NCBI RefSeq assembly: GCF_000092025.1
Contig: NC_003062.2
Span: forward strand, 370,001-434,000
DNA: 64,000 nt
Direction: 5' to 3'
DNA from: Agrobacterium fabrum str. C58
GTDB taxonomy: Bacteria > Pseudomonadota > Alphaproteobacteria > Rhizobiales > Rhizobiaceae
Shown: piece after piece, positions 44,814 through 54,028 of the stretch
How positions within the stretch are numbered: the first letter of the stretch is position 1
Layout of the letters: every line of letters begins with the position of its first letter
Notes under the pieces: model-generated
What the model was told of the DNA's origin: nothing
Database searches by the model: none
The model's input: only the letters and a program-made list of their open reading frames with translations
Position numbers and translations under genes: made by a program

Positions 44814-46082
44814 ATGGCAGTGAGGGAAGGCGAGAGTGGATTGAGGCTTTTGGGGAAGAAGCTCGGCCGGAACTGGTTGCCCGTTCTCATCGTCAGCATG
44901 CTTGCCGTGGTGGCCGTTACCGAGCTGCACACGCCCTATATGCCCGCGGCTCTTTGGCTCTGTGCGATCATCGCCATTCTTGCCGTTCGGGAAAAACCGG
45001 CGGCGCCCGAAAAGGATAAAGAGACAGCCGCGGATGTGGATGAGCCGGATGTGCCGGGTGAAAACGTCATTTCCGGCGTAAGGGCGGGCCTTGCAGTACT
45101 GGATACGCCCGTTTTCATTCTCGACAAGAATGCCAGCGTGCTGTTTCAGAACGGTGCAGCCGAGCGCGCCTTCGGCCAGCTTCCCGCCGGTGCGCATATT
45201 TCCGCAAGGCTGCGCTCGCCCGGCTTGCTTGATGTCATTCGCGAAACCATCACCACCGGCCAGCCCAATCAGGTCGAACATTCCGAACGCTTCCCTTCCG
45301 AACGGGTCTTCATCGTCCGCATCGCCCGTGCGGATGTGGGCGAGGGCGCCAGCCCGCCATTCTACATCCTGTCCTTCCGCGACGTCTCGGAGCTCCGCCG
45401 CATCGACCGTATGCGCAGCGATTTCGTCGCCAATGCGAGCCATGAGTTGCGCACGCCGCTCGCCTCACTGCGCGGTTTCATCGAAACCATGCAGGGGCCG
45501 GCGCGCAACGACCCCAAGGCGCAAGAGCGCTTCCTTGCCATCATGCTGGATCAGGCAACCCGCATGAGCAGGCTGGTGGACGATCTAATGTCCCTTTCAC
45601 GGCTGGAGCTGCGGGCAAACATCGCGCCGGACCAGAAGGTCGATCTCGTGCCCGTCATCGGCCATGTGCGTGATGCCTTGTTGCCGCTTGCCGATGAGCT
45701 TGATGTAACCATCACGCTGCATCTGCCCGACCGGCCGGCGGAAGTGCAGGGAGACCGCGACGAGCTGGTGCAGGTATTCCAGAACCTCGTTGAAAACGCT
45801 TGCAAATATGGGCAGGAAGGCAAGGTCGTGGATGTCTGGCTGCGCGCCGAACCCGGCAAGCCGGTGGAGGTCAGCATCATCGACAAGGGGCCGGGCATTC
45901 CCGCCGAACACGTGCCGCGGCTGACCGAGCGTTTTTATCGCGTCAGCGTGGCCGACAGCCGTTCGAAAAAGGGCACGGGTCTCGGGCTTGCCATCGTTAA
46001 GCACATCCTCACCCGCCACCGCGCCAGGCTCATTATTAAATCGGAAATGGGCAGCGGCACGGACTTCACCGTCAGATTTTGA
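44814..46082 (+). CDS. phoR: Phosphate regulon sensor histidine kinase
   Basis: This 422-residue kinase has two close N-terminal membrane helices (RNWLPVLIVSMLAVVAVTE and AALWLCAIIAILAV) without a periplasmic domain, then a PAS-like region (LDTPVFILDKNASVLFQN) and the kinase core. The H-box is FVANASHELRTPLASL, the N-box LVENACKYG, with DKGPGIP and GTGLGLAIVKH. This arrangement is that of PhoR, which senses PstSCAB/PhoU state rather than phosphate directly. The ATG 44814 is chosen over upstream in-frame codons. Confidence 0.93.
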   Translation: MAVREGESGLRLLGKKLGRNWLPVLIVSMLAVVAVTELHTPYMPAALWLCAIIAILAVREKPAAPEKDKETAADVDEPDVPGENVISGVRAGLAVLDTPVFILDKNASVLFQNGAAERAFGQLPAGAHISARLRSPGLLDVIRETITTGQPNQVEHSERFPSERVFIVRIARADVGEGASPPFYILSFRDVSELRRIDRMRSDFVANASHELRTPLASLRGFIETMQGPARNDPKAQERFLAIMLDQATRMSRLVDDLMSLSRLELRANIAPDQKVDLVPVIGHVRDALLPLADELDVTITLHLPDRPAEVQGDRDELVQVFQNLVENACKYGQEGKVVDVWLRAEPGKPVEVSIIDKGPGIPAEHVPRLTERFYRVSVADSRSKKGTGLGLAIVKHILTRHRARLIIKSEMGSGTDFTVRF

Positions 46083-46143
46083 CATGAACGACTGGCCGTT
46101 TTTAAACATTGCAGAAATATATAAATTAAATCAATAATTTAGT

Positions 46144-46161
46144 TTGTCACAAATCTTTCGT
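46144..46161 (+). promoter_or_regulatory. PHO box before pstS
   Basis: TTGTCACAAATCTTTCGT matches 13 of 18 positions of the PhoB consensus and lies about 10 bases before a CATAAA -10-like element (46170-46175), the arrangement normal for Pho promoters. An inverted TGTCAC/GTGACA surrounds the same segment. Confidence 0.7.
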
Positions 46162-46277
46162 CAAAGTGACATAAAAGGATGTGGCTACGGTGGTTAAGAA
46201 AAGGTCGCCGAGCGCATGCTTAGAGCGAGTGCCGCTATCGGCTGCGTCCACAAACAAGCCCACGACGGGAGAGACAA

Positions 46278-47312
46278 ATGAACTTCGTTAAATTTTCCGC
46301 AGCAGCCTTGGTGGCTTCTGTCGCCTTTGCTGGCGCCGCCGCTGCTCGCGACCAGATCCAGGTTGCTGGTTCGTCCACGGTTCTGCCTTACGCCAAGATC
46401 GTTGCTGAGACTTTTGCCGAGACTTTCCCGAACTTCAAGGCTCCGGTTGTTGAGTCCGGCGGTACGGGCGGCGGTCTGAAGGCATTCTGCTCCGGCGTCG
46501 GCGAAGGCACCATCGACATCGCCAATGCTTCGCGTCCGATCAAGAGCGACGAACTGGCCGCCTGTAAGGCTGCTGGCGTTGCCGACGTTCAGGAAGTGAA
46601 GATCGGTTACGACGGTATCGTCTTCGCAATGGACTCTTCCAACAAGGACATCAAGCTCGAGCCGAAGGATCTGTACCTTGCGCTCGCCGCTGAAATCGTC
46701 AAGGACGGCAAGCTCGTTGCCAACCCCTACAAGAAGTGGTCGGAAATCAACAAGGAACTGCCTGACGTCGCGATCGCTGCTTACATCCCGGGTTCCAAGC
46801 ACGGCACACGCGAAGTCTTCGAAGAGAAGATCATGGCTGACGGCTGCAAGGAAGCCAAGGCGACCGACGCCATCAAGGCGCTGATCACCGATGCCAAGCA
46901 GGCTGCTGCCAAGTGCGTTGCAGTCCGTAAGGACGGCGCTGCAGTCGACATCGACGGCGACTACACCGAAACGCTTGCTCGTATCGATGCCAACAAGACC
47001 GGCCTCGGCGTTTTCGGCCTCGCTTTCTATGAAAACAACGCTGACCGCCTGAAGGTTGCGACTGTTTCCGGCGTCGTTCCGTCCACCGAAACCGTTGCCA
47101 GCGGCAAGTACCCGGTTTCCCGCCCGCTGTTCTTCTACGTGAAGAAGGCTCACCTGGGCGTTATCCCGGGCCTCAAGGAATATGTCGAGTTCTTCGTTTC
47201 TGACGAAATGATCGGCCCTGACTCCCCGCTCGCAAACTATGGCCTCGTTGCCGCTCCGGACAAAGAGCGCGAAGAAATCCGCTCCAAGTTCGCCGCCGGC
47301 GCTTCGATGTAA
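46278..47312 (+). CDS. pstS: Phosphate-binding periplasmic protein
   Basis: This 344-residue protein has a signal peptide (MNFVKFSAAALVASVAFAG, cleavage after about AAA). The mature part starts RDQIQVAGSSTVLPY and has the SGGTGGGLKAFCSGVGEGTIDIANASRP phosphate-binding region, typical of PstS. It is the high-affinity phosphate receptor. Codon usage looks strongly biased toward preferred codons, as expected for a protein made in large amounts. A stem-loop follows before pstC. Confidence 0.96.
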   Translation: MNFVKFSAAALVASVAFAGAAAARDQIQVAGSSTVLPYAKIVAETFAETFPNFKAPVVESGGTGGGLKAFCSGVGEGTIDIANASRPIKSDELAACKAAGVADVQEVKIGYDGIVFAMDSSNKDIKLEPKDLYLALAAEIVKDGKLVANPYKKWSEINKELPDVAIAAYIPGSKHGTREVFEEKIMADGCKEAKATDAIKALITDAKQAAAKCVAVRKDGAAVDIDGDYTETLARIDANKTGLGVFGLAFYENNADRLKVATVSGVVPSTETVASGKYPVSRPLFFYVKKAHLGVIPGLKEYVEFFVSDEMIGPDSPLANYGLVAAPDKEREEIRSKFAAGASM

Positions 47313-47320
47313 TAAAGAAA

Positions 47321-47346
47321 GAGGGGTGCTGCCTGCCGCGCCCCTC
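47321..47346 (+). terminator. Stem-loop between pstS and pstC
   Basis: GAGGGG (47321-47326) pairs with CCCCTC (47341-47346) just after the pstS stop. No T-tract follows. It may partly stop transcription or protect the pstS 3' end so that the binding protein exceeds the permease. Confidence 0.5.
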
Positions 47347-47600
47347 GTTCCGCTTCGGTGCCATTCCGCCTCGGCGCCATTCGTCTCGGTGATTGTCTCC
47401 GGTTGACATTTCCCATTCATCGCCATCCACATGATTATTGATGGATTACAGATGGATAGGATGTATCAACCTTGACGCTTGCCAGACTTTATTACAGTCA
47501 GGCGGCAAGCATCTCCGGATGGTCCAGCGGTCTCGTTTTGATGACTTTTTGATTTGCCCGATATCGCACCGTGCTCTTGAGGCACGCCGAGGGAACTCTA

Positions 47601-49085
47601 ATGAACACATCGATCCTTTTGCTGATACTGGCGCTCATCGGCATCGGCAGTTATCTGCTCGGCCGCCGCCGCGCTGTTGTCCTGTCTGGTGGCCGTCCCT
47701 CCAGCATGCATTCCCGTGCCGGTTATCACGGCTCTTACGCGGTCGTCTGGGCTGTTTTGCCCGCGGCGTTCATTCTCTGTGCCTGGCTGGTCATCAGCCC
47801 GCTGCTCGTCACTTCCGCGGTGCGCGGTGATTTTCCGGAGGATGTCCGGGCGCAATCCGAGGCACAGCAGAGCCTCACCTATGGCATGGTGACCTCCATT
47901 GCCCGTGGCCTCCAACGGCTGGCGCCGGAAGAAACCGCGCAGGTTGAGGCCGACACGGCAGCGGTCCGGCCGCTTCTGGCATCGAAAGGTGTCGCGATCG
48001 CCGGTGAACCGCAGCGTTTCATGGTCGACGCGGCCCAGACGCTGAACGCGATGACCTCCACCAGCCGCCTGGGTATGATCGCCACCGTGCTGCTGGTCGC
48101 ATTCGCCGGTGCCGCTTATGCACTGCGTTCAATCGCGCCGCGTTTTCGGGCGCGCAACAGGGTGGAGAGGGTCATTCTCGCGGCTCTGGTCGTCGCGTCG
48201 TCCATCGCCATCCTCACGACCATCGGCATCGTCCTTTCGATGCTCACGGAAGCGATCCAGTTCTTCACCATGGTTCCGGCGCACCAGTTCTTCTTCGGAA
48301 CGGTTTGGGATCCGCGTTTTGCCGCGGCCGGCGCGACGGACTCTTCCGGCCAGTTCGGCCTGATCCCGCTGCTCGCCGGCACGCTCTATATCGGTTTCGT
48401 CGCCATGCTGGTCGCCGTGCCGGTCGGGCTGTTTTCGGCGATCTACATGTCGGAATATGCAACGCCACGCCTTCGCTCGGTGGTAAAGCCGCTGCTCGAA
48501 GTGCTCGCGGGCATCCCCACCATCGTCTACGGCTTCTTCGCGCTGACGACGGTCGGTCCTTTCCTCAGAGACATTTCCACGCAGATCAACGGTCTGGCGA
48601 CGGGCAACTACGCCAATTTCATTCAGGCGCAGAGCGTCATCACCGCCGGCTTCGTCATGGGCATCATGTTGATCCCCTATGTCTCGTCGCTGTCGGATGA
48701 CATCATCACCGCCGTTCCGCGCTCGCTGCGTGACGGTTCGCTGGGTCTCGGCGCCACACGGTCCGAAACCATCAAGAAGGTCATCGTTCCCGCCGCTCTT
48801 CCCGGCATCGTCGGCGCCGTGCTGATGACGGCCTCGCGCGCCATCGGCGAAACCATGATCGTGGTTCTGGCGGCCGGCGTTGCTGCCCGCCTGCAGCTCA
48901 ATCCTTTCGAGCCCATGACAACGGTGACGGTGAAGATCGTCAGCCAGCTGACCGGTGACCTTGAATTTACCTCGCCCCAGACGCTGGTCGCCTTCGCGCT
49001 CGGCATCACGCTTTTCGCCATCACGCTTTGCCTGAATATCTACGCGCTATACATTGTGCGCAAATACCGGGAGCAATATGAATGA
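47601..49085 (+). CDS. pstC: Phosphate ABC transporter permease PstC
   Basis: This 494-residue protein is longer than the E. coli homologue (about 320) because of an N-terminal extension with two extra membrane helices and a long periplasmic part (to about residue 190), normal for alphaproteobacteria. The C-terminal half has the transporter core with the EAA-like loop (SLRDGSLGLGATRSETIKKVIVP) and six helices. The start follows GAGGGAA. It overlaps pstA by 4 bases. Confidence 0.95.
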   Translation: MNTSILLLILALIGIGSYLLGRRRAVVLSGGRPSSMHSRAGYHGSYAVVWAVLPAAFILCAWLVISPLLVTSAVRGDFPEDVRAQSEAQQSLTYGMVTSIARGLQRLAPEETAQVEADTAAVRPLLASKGVAIAGEPQRFMVDAAQTLNAMTSTSRLGMIATVLLVAFAGAAYALRSIAPRFRARNRVERVILAALVVASSIAILTTIGIVLSMLTEAIQFFTMVPAHQFFFGTVWDPRFAAAGATDSSGQFGLIPLLAGTLYIGFVAMLVAVPVGLFSAIYMSEYATPRLRSVVKPLLEVLAGIPTIVYGFFALTTVGPFLRDISTQINGLATGNYANFIQAQSVITAGFVMGIMLIPYVSSLSDDIITAVPRSLRDGSLGLGATRSETIKKVIVPAALPGIVGAVLMTASRAIGETMIVVLAAGVAARLQLNPFEPMTTVTVKIVSQLTGDLEFTSPQTLVAFALGITLFAITLCLNIYALYIVRKYREQYE

Positions 49086-50404
49086 CCGACATCGTCTCTC
49101 CCGCAGCCGGCGGTAGCGCCGTGAACAAAGCCACGCGCCGTGATATCGGCATCAAGCGCCGCTATGCCGCCGAACGTCGCTTCCGTGCCTACGGAATGGC
49201 AGCGATTTCTTTTGGCCTTCTCTTCCTCTTCCTGCTGCTCTTTTCGGTTGTTTCCAAGGGTTACACCGCTTTCCAGCAGACGATGATTACCGTTCCGGTC
49301 GAGTTTTCCGAACAGATCATCGATCCGAAGAATGAGCGCGCCACCAACCCGGCGAAGCTGATGACGGCCAATTATCCCGTCGTTGCCCGCGATGCGGTCG
49401 CTAAGGTTCTCGGCATTGCGCCGACGGACCGTGCCGGTCTTCGTGCCGTCAACCTCCTGATCTCCGACAGCGTGCGCACGCAGCTGCGTGACATCGTCGT
49501 CGCCGATCCGGCCGTCATCGGCACCACCCGTACCGTTACGCTTCTGGCGTCGGGCGATGTCGACAGCGCCTTCAAGGGCCAGGTCGATCTCACGGCAGAT
49601 GAAGCCAATCGCCGCATCTCGAACCAGCAGCTCGGCTGGATGAACCAGCTCGCCGAAAGCGGGCAGCTCGGCAAACATTTCAACACCGGCATCTTCATCA
49701 ACGGCGCCTCGAGCCGTCCGGAAGCGGCGGGTGTCGGCGTGGCGCTGATCGGTTCTTTCTACATGATGCTGATCGTGCTGGTGCTGGCGTTGCCCATCGG
49801 TGTTGCGGCCTCCATCTATCTCGAGGAATTCGCCCCGAAGAACCGCCTGACGGATCTCATCGAGGTGAATATCAACAATCTCGCGGCTGTTCCCTCGATC
49901 GTTTACGGTCTGCTCGGGCTTTCCGTCTTCATCAACTTCATGGGCTTTCCGCGCTCGGCCTCGCTGGTCGGCGGTCTCGTCCTGACGCTGATGACCTTGC
50001 CGACGATCATCATCGCGACGCGTGCTGCCCTCAAGGCCGTGCCGCCGTCGATCCGTGCCGCAGCCCTCGGGCTTGGCGCTTCCAAGATGCAGACGATCTT
50101 CCATCATGTGCTGCCGCTCGCCATGCCCGGCATCCTGACCGGCACCATCATCGGTCTCGCCCACGCTCTGGGTGAAACGGCGCCGCTGCTGCTGATCGGC
50201 ATGGTGGCATTCGTTGCGAATTATCCGACAACGCCGATGGATCCGTCCACGGCCCTGCCGGTGCAGATTTACATGTGGGCGAACGAAGCCGAGCGCGCCT
50301 TTGTCGAAAGGACATCTGGCGCTATCATCATCCTGCTTCTGTTCCTCATCGTCATGAATGTTGGCGCAATCCTGTTGCGTCGCCGCTTCGAACGGCGCTG
50401 GTAG
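49082..50404 (+). CDS. pstA: Phosphate ABC transporter permease PstA
   Basis: This 440-residue inner-membrane protein also has an alphaproteobacterial N-terminal extension with a periplasmic domain (to about residue 210). Its core carries the loop PSIRAAALGLGASKMQTIFHHVLPLAMPG (landmark near residue 320). With PstC it forms the phosphate channel. Start and end couple with pstC (4-base overlap) and pstB (14-base gap). Confidence 0.95.
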   Translation: MTDIVSPAAGGSAVNKATRRDIGIKRRYAAERRFRAYGMAAISFGLLFLFLLLFSVVSKGYTAFQQTMITVPVEFSEQIIDPKNERATNPAKLMTANYPVVARDAVAKVLGIAPTDRAGLRAVNLLISDSVRTQLRDIVVADPAVIGTTRTVTLLASGDVDSAFKGQVDLTADEANRRISNQQLGWMNQLAESGQLGKHFNTGIFINGASSRPEAAGVGVALIGSFYMMLIVLVLALPIGVAASIYLEEFAPKNRLTDLIEVNINNLAAVPSIVYGLLGLSVFINFMGFPRSASLVGGLVLTLMTLPTIIIATRAALKAVPPSIRAAALGLGASKMQTIFHHVLPLAMPGILTGTIIGLAHALGETAPLLLIGMVAFVANYPTTPMDPSTALPVQIYMWANEAERAFVERTSGAIIILLLFLIVMNVGAILLRRRFERRW

Positions 50405-50418
50405 AGGGAGATTGAGCA

Positions 50419-51234
<816 letters not shown>

Positions 51235-51330
51235 TCCTGGCCGGCGCTTTCTCGAAACCGAACAAGACTGGTGCCTCTGCCGTGCCCGCTTCCGGGCACG
51301 CGCATGCAGGCCAAGCCGGAGGACTAGACC

Positions 51331-52056
51331 ATGACACAGACAACGACCCATTCGCATATTCTGTCTGCCTATGATGATGAACTGAAGTTTCTGACGCGTC
51401 GTATCGCCGAAATGGGCGGTCTTGCCGAGCAGATGTGCGGCGACGCCGTGCGTGCGCTCGTGAATTCCGATGCTGCGCTCGCGCAGAAAGTCATTTCGGA
51501 CGATACCATTCTTGACCACGCTGAGCGCGAAATCGGCGACAAGGCGATTGTCACCATCGCCAGACGCCAGCCGATGGCGGCTGACCTTCGCGAAATCATC
51601 GGCACCCTGCGTATTGCCGCTGACCTGGAGCGCGTCGGTGATCTCGGCAAGAATACCGCCAAGCGCGTCATTGCGGTTGCCGGAACCGGCGTTCCGCGCA
51701 AGCTCGCCCGTGGCATCGAGCATCTGTCGGAACTGGCGCTGGTGCAGCTCAAGGAAGTGCTTGACGTCTATTCCACCCGATCCGCCGAGAAGGCCAATGC
51801 CATCCGCGAGCGCGACGAGGAAATCGACGCCATGTATACGTCGCTCTTCCGTGAGCTTCTGACCTACATGATGGAAGATCCGCGCAATATCACCACCTGC
51901 ACGCATCTTCTGTTCTGCGCCAAGAACATCGAGCGTATCGGCGACCACGCCACCAATATCGCCGAGACGATCTATTACATGGCCACCGGCAGCCAGCCGG
52001 AGGGCGAGCGTCCGAAGGACGACAGTTCCAACACGCTCGGTTCGGTGACCGAGTAA
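51331..52056 (+). CDS. phoU: Phosphate regulon accessory protein PhoU
   Basis: This 241-residue all-helical protein has two PhoU repeats, each with the E/DxxxD metal-binding pattern (DLERVGDLGKN and NIERIGDHATNIAE). It restrains PhoR and PstSCAB activity when phosphate is plentiful. The start follows GGAGGACTAGACC and lies 96 bases behind pstB in the same operon. Confidence 0.96.
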   Translation: MTQTTTHSHILSAYDDELKFLTRRIAEMGGLAEQMCGDAVRALVNSDAALAQKVISDDTILDHAEREIGDKAIVTIARRQPMAADLREIIGTLRIAADLERVGDLGKNTAKRVIAVAGTGVPRKLARGIEHLSELALVQLKEVLDVYSTRSAEKANAIRERDEEIDAMYTSLFRELLTYMMEDPRNITTCTHLLFCAKNIERIGDHATNIAETIYYMATGSQPEGERPKDDSSNTLGSVTE

Positions 52057-52088
52057 CAGACAGGCAGAGGCTTGTGCGGAGTTAGCAT

Positions 52089-52772
52089 ATGGTGCCGAAG
52101 ATTGCAGTTGTGGAAGACGAGGAAGCGCTGAGCGTCCTGCTTCGTTACAATCTCGAGGCTGAGGGATACGACGTCGACACGATACCCCGTGGCGACGAGG
52201 CGGAAATCAGGTTGCAGGAGCGTATTCCGGATCTTCTCATCCTGGACTGGATGCTGCCTGGCGTCTCCGGCATCGAACTTTGCCGGAGGCTCAGAATGCG
52301 GCCGGAAACGGAACGCCTGCCCATCATCATGCTGACGGCGCGTGGCGAAGAGAGCGAGCGCGTTCGTGGCCTTGCCACCGGCGCCGACGATTATGTCGTC
52401 AAGCCGTTCTCGACGCCGGAACTCATGGCCCGCGTCAAGGCCATGCTGCGCCGGGCGCGTCCCGAGGTTCTGTCTTCGGTGCTGAAATGTGGTGATATCG
52501 AACTGGATCGCGAGACCCATCGCGTTCACCGCAAAAGCCGCGAAGTGCGCCTCGGCCCGACGGAATTCCGCCTGCTGGAGTTCCTGATGACCTCGCCGGG
52601 CCGGGTGTTCTCCCGCTCGCAATTGCTGGATGGCGTCTGGGGCCACGATATCTACGTCGACGAGCGTACCGTTGACGTGCATGTCGGACGCCTGCGCAAG
52701 GCGCTCAATTTCTCCCATATGCAGGATGTCATCCGCACCGTGCGTGGTGCCGGATATTCGATGGAAGCCTGA
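52089..52772 (+). CDS. phoB: Phosphate regulon response regulator PhoB
   Basis: This 227-residue OmpR-type regulator has an acidic pocket (VVEDEE), phospho-acceptor Asp53 in LILDWMLPG, conserved Lys in VVKPF and a C-terminal winged helix (TEFRLLEFLMTSPGRVFSRSQLLDGVWG region with VRGAGYSME at the end). It binds PHO boxes such as those before pstS. A terminator follows, so it closes the operon. Confidence 0.96.
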   Translation: MVPKIAVVEDEEALSVLLRYNLEAEGYDVDTIPRGDEAEIRLQERIPDLLILDWMLPGVSGIELCRRLRMRPETERLPIIMLTARGEESERVRGLATGADDYVVKPFSTPELMARVKAMLRRARPEVLSSVLKCGDIELDRETHRVHRKSREVRLGPTEFRLLEFLMTSPGRVFSRSQLLDGVWGHDIYVDERTVDVHVGRLRKALNFSHMQDVIRTVRGAGYSMEA

Positions 52773-52820
52773 GAGGAACCGAACTGACGGTTCCTTTCAG
52801 CGCGACATACTCCAAAATCG

Positions 52821-52858
52821 AAAGGCCCGAAACCGGAATGGTGTCGGGCCTTTTCATT
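52821..52858 (+). terminator. Terminator of the pst-pho operon
   Basis: AAAGGCCCGA (52821-52830) pairs with TCGGGCCTTT (52844-52853), followed by TCATTTT. Confidence 0.85.
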
Positions 52859-53006
52859 TTGAACCTTCCGCAAAGACGACAGCATCATCCCTTTGACAAC
52901 TTGCCGATGGCTCGCAGAAATCCGGATTGCCGGGCGAAACCCGACGGCGGTGAGGAAAGCCTTGACGCTCTGCTGTCGCTGACCGGGAAGCGCGATACTT
53001 TTGTCA

Positions 53007-53031
53007 CAAAAAAACGGGCCCGAAAGCCCGT
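53007..53031 (-). terminator. Terminator of gcrA
   Basis: On the minus strand ACGGGC pairs with GCCCGT (plus positions 53014-53019 and 53026-53031), followed by an uninterrupted T-run (A-run 53008-53014 on the plus strand). It lies 33 bases behind the gcrA stop. Confidence 0.85.
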
Positions 53032-53063
53032 AGTTTTTGAGTGTCAAATGCGTGCCGCAACAC

Positions 53064-53597
53064 TCAAGCCTTACGGCGCTCGCTAACCGGCTGGTAGGCG
53101 AGCTTCGCATGGAACTTGCAATAGGGCGAAGATTCCAGCGCTTCACAACCGCAGAAATGGAAATCATCTTTCAAGGGGTCGCCGACCGGCCACTTGCAGG
53201 TGCGCTCCGTCAGTTCCGTCAGCGTCAGGCGACGGGAAATCGGGGTGACGACGTTTCTGGAAGGAACGTAATCGAGAACTTCTGCAGTCTCGACGCCGAT
53301 CTCTTCCTGAAGAGCCGTTGCCGCGTTGGAACGCGTCAGGATCCGGGCCGGTGCCGTGCCGACACGACCGGCGAAATTCGTCGCGCGCGGGGCAGGGGCG
53401 GCGGCGCGCTTGGGCGCGGAACGCGCCGAAGTGACCGGACCGCCGGCCTTGACGCGTCCCGGCAGATTGAGACGGTGAACCTTGCCGATAACGGCATTAC
53501 GGCTGACACCGCCCAGCTGCGCTGCTATCTGGCTGGCGCTAAGTCCCTCGGCCCACAATTTCTTGAGTTTCTCGACTCGCTCGTCTGTCCAGTTCAT
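53064..53597 (-). CDS. gcrA: Cell-cycle regulator GcrA
   Basis: This 177-residue protein has the N-terminal helix-turn-helix start MNWTDERVEKLKKLWAEG, then SASQIAAQLGGVSRNAVIGKVHRL, which defines GcrA. The C-terminus has conserved TCKWPVGDP and the Cys-rich FCGCEALESSPYCKFH that contacts sigma-70. GcrA works with RNA polymerase and methylated GANTC sites to control cell-cycle genes. The ATG at 53597 follows GGAGAAG. The gene has a cluster of GANTC sites upstream. Confidence 0.96.
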   Translation of the reverse strand: MNWTDERVEKLKKLWAEGLSASQIAAQLGGVSRNAVIGKVHRLNLPGRVKAGGPVTSARSAPKRAAAPAPRATNFAGRVGTAPARILTRSNAATALQEEIGVETAEVLDYVPSRNVVTPISRRLTLTELTERTCKWPVGDPLKDDFHFCGCEALESSPYCKFHAKLAYQPVSERRKA

Positions 53598-53740
53598 GCC
53601 GCTTCTCCGCTTTTCGCGTGTATTGTCGGCAGAATCCCTCTCCGCCCCGCGGGCGTGCCGCAAGCGTGGTTTCCGCCAGATTTTCGGTGACTAGTTCCGC
53701 CGCAATGCAGTCTAGTAATTAGCGATTAACCTAGTGCCAG

Positions 53741-53764
53741 CCCGACTCCGTGGCAAGAGTCGGG
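53741..53764. repeat. 8-bp inverted repeat carrying two GANTC sites
   Basis: CCCGACTC (53741-53748) and GAGTCGGG (53757-53764) are exact reverse complements separated by 8 bases. Each arm contains one GANTC methylation target, which suggests an operator rather than a terminator. Confidence 0.7.
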
Positions 53765-53927
53765 GGAATCATCTGGAATCGATTTTCCGGTTTTCCCCAA
53801 CTTGCTGGTGAGTTGAGTCTGAAAGGCAACACCTTGGGCCTCGAAAGCTTCCATCTACTACTGCTTGAGACGCCCGGCAAATGCGGACTTTTGTTGACAT
53901 CGGCAGGCGAACTGACAATAGTGCCGG

Positions 53928-53950
53928 TGCCGCCGCAAGGCGGCATTTTT
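53928..53950 (+). terminator. Terminator-like hairpin in the argD leader
   Basis: TGCCGCC (53928-53934) and GGCGGCA (53939-53945) enclose a GCAA tetraloop and are followed by TTTTT. It lies about 80 bases before the argD ATG, so it could be an attenuator or the end of a short leader transcript. Confidence 0.55.
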
Positions 53951-54028
53951 GATTTTCAGGCGAGGGATAACCCTCAGAGCCTATTGACAACCGTCTGACA
54001 GCGCGTCCGCGCAAGGAGTGATACAGCC

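Larger units (their letters stand above)
53598..54028. other. Divergent intergenic region between gcrA and argD, rich in GANTC sites
   Basis: Six GANTC sites (53632, 53744, 53757, 53766, 53776 and 53815) lie in the gcrA-proximal half. The argD side holds a TTGACA near 53894, a terminator-like hairpin (53928-53950) and a second TTGACA near 53983. No protein-coding frame with support was found in these 431 bases. Confidence 0.7.

Noticed and set aside
47356..47398. Imperfect CGGyGCCATTC repeats after pstS
   Set aside because: Two full and one partial degenerate 16-bp units only. This is too little for a repeat family or a regulatory claim.
52838..53086. 82-codon frame between phoB and gcrA
   Set aside because: It runs through two terminator hairpins and has no ribosome binding site or known motif.
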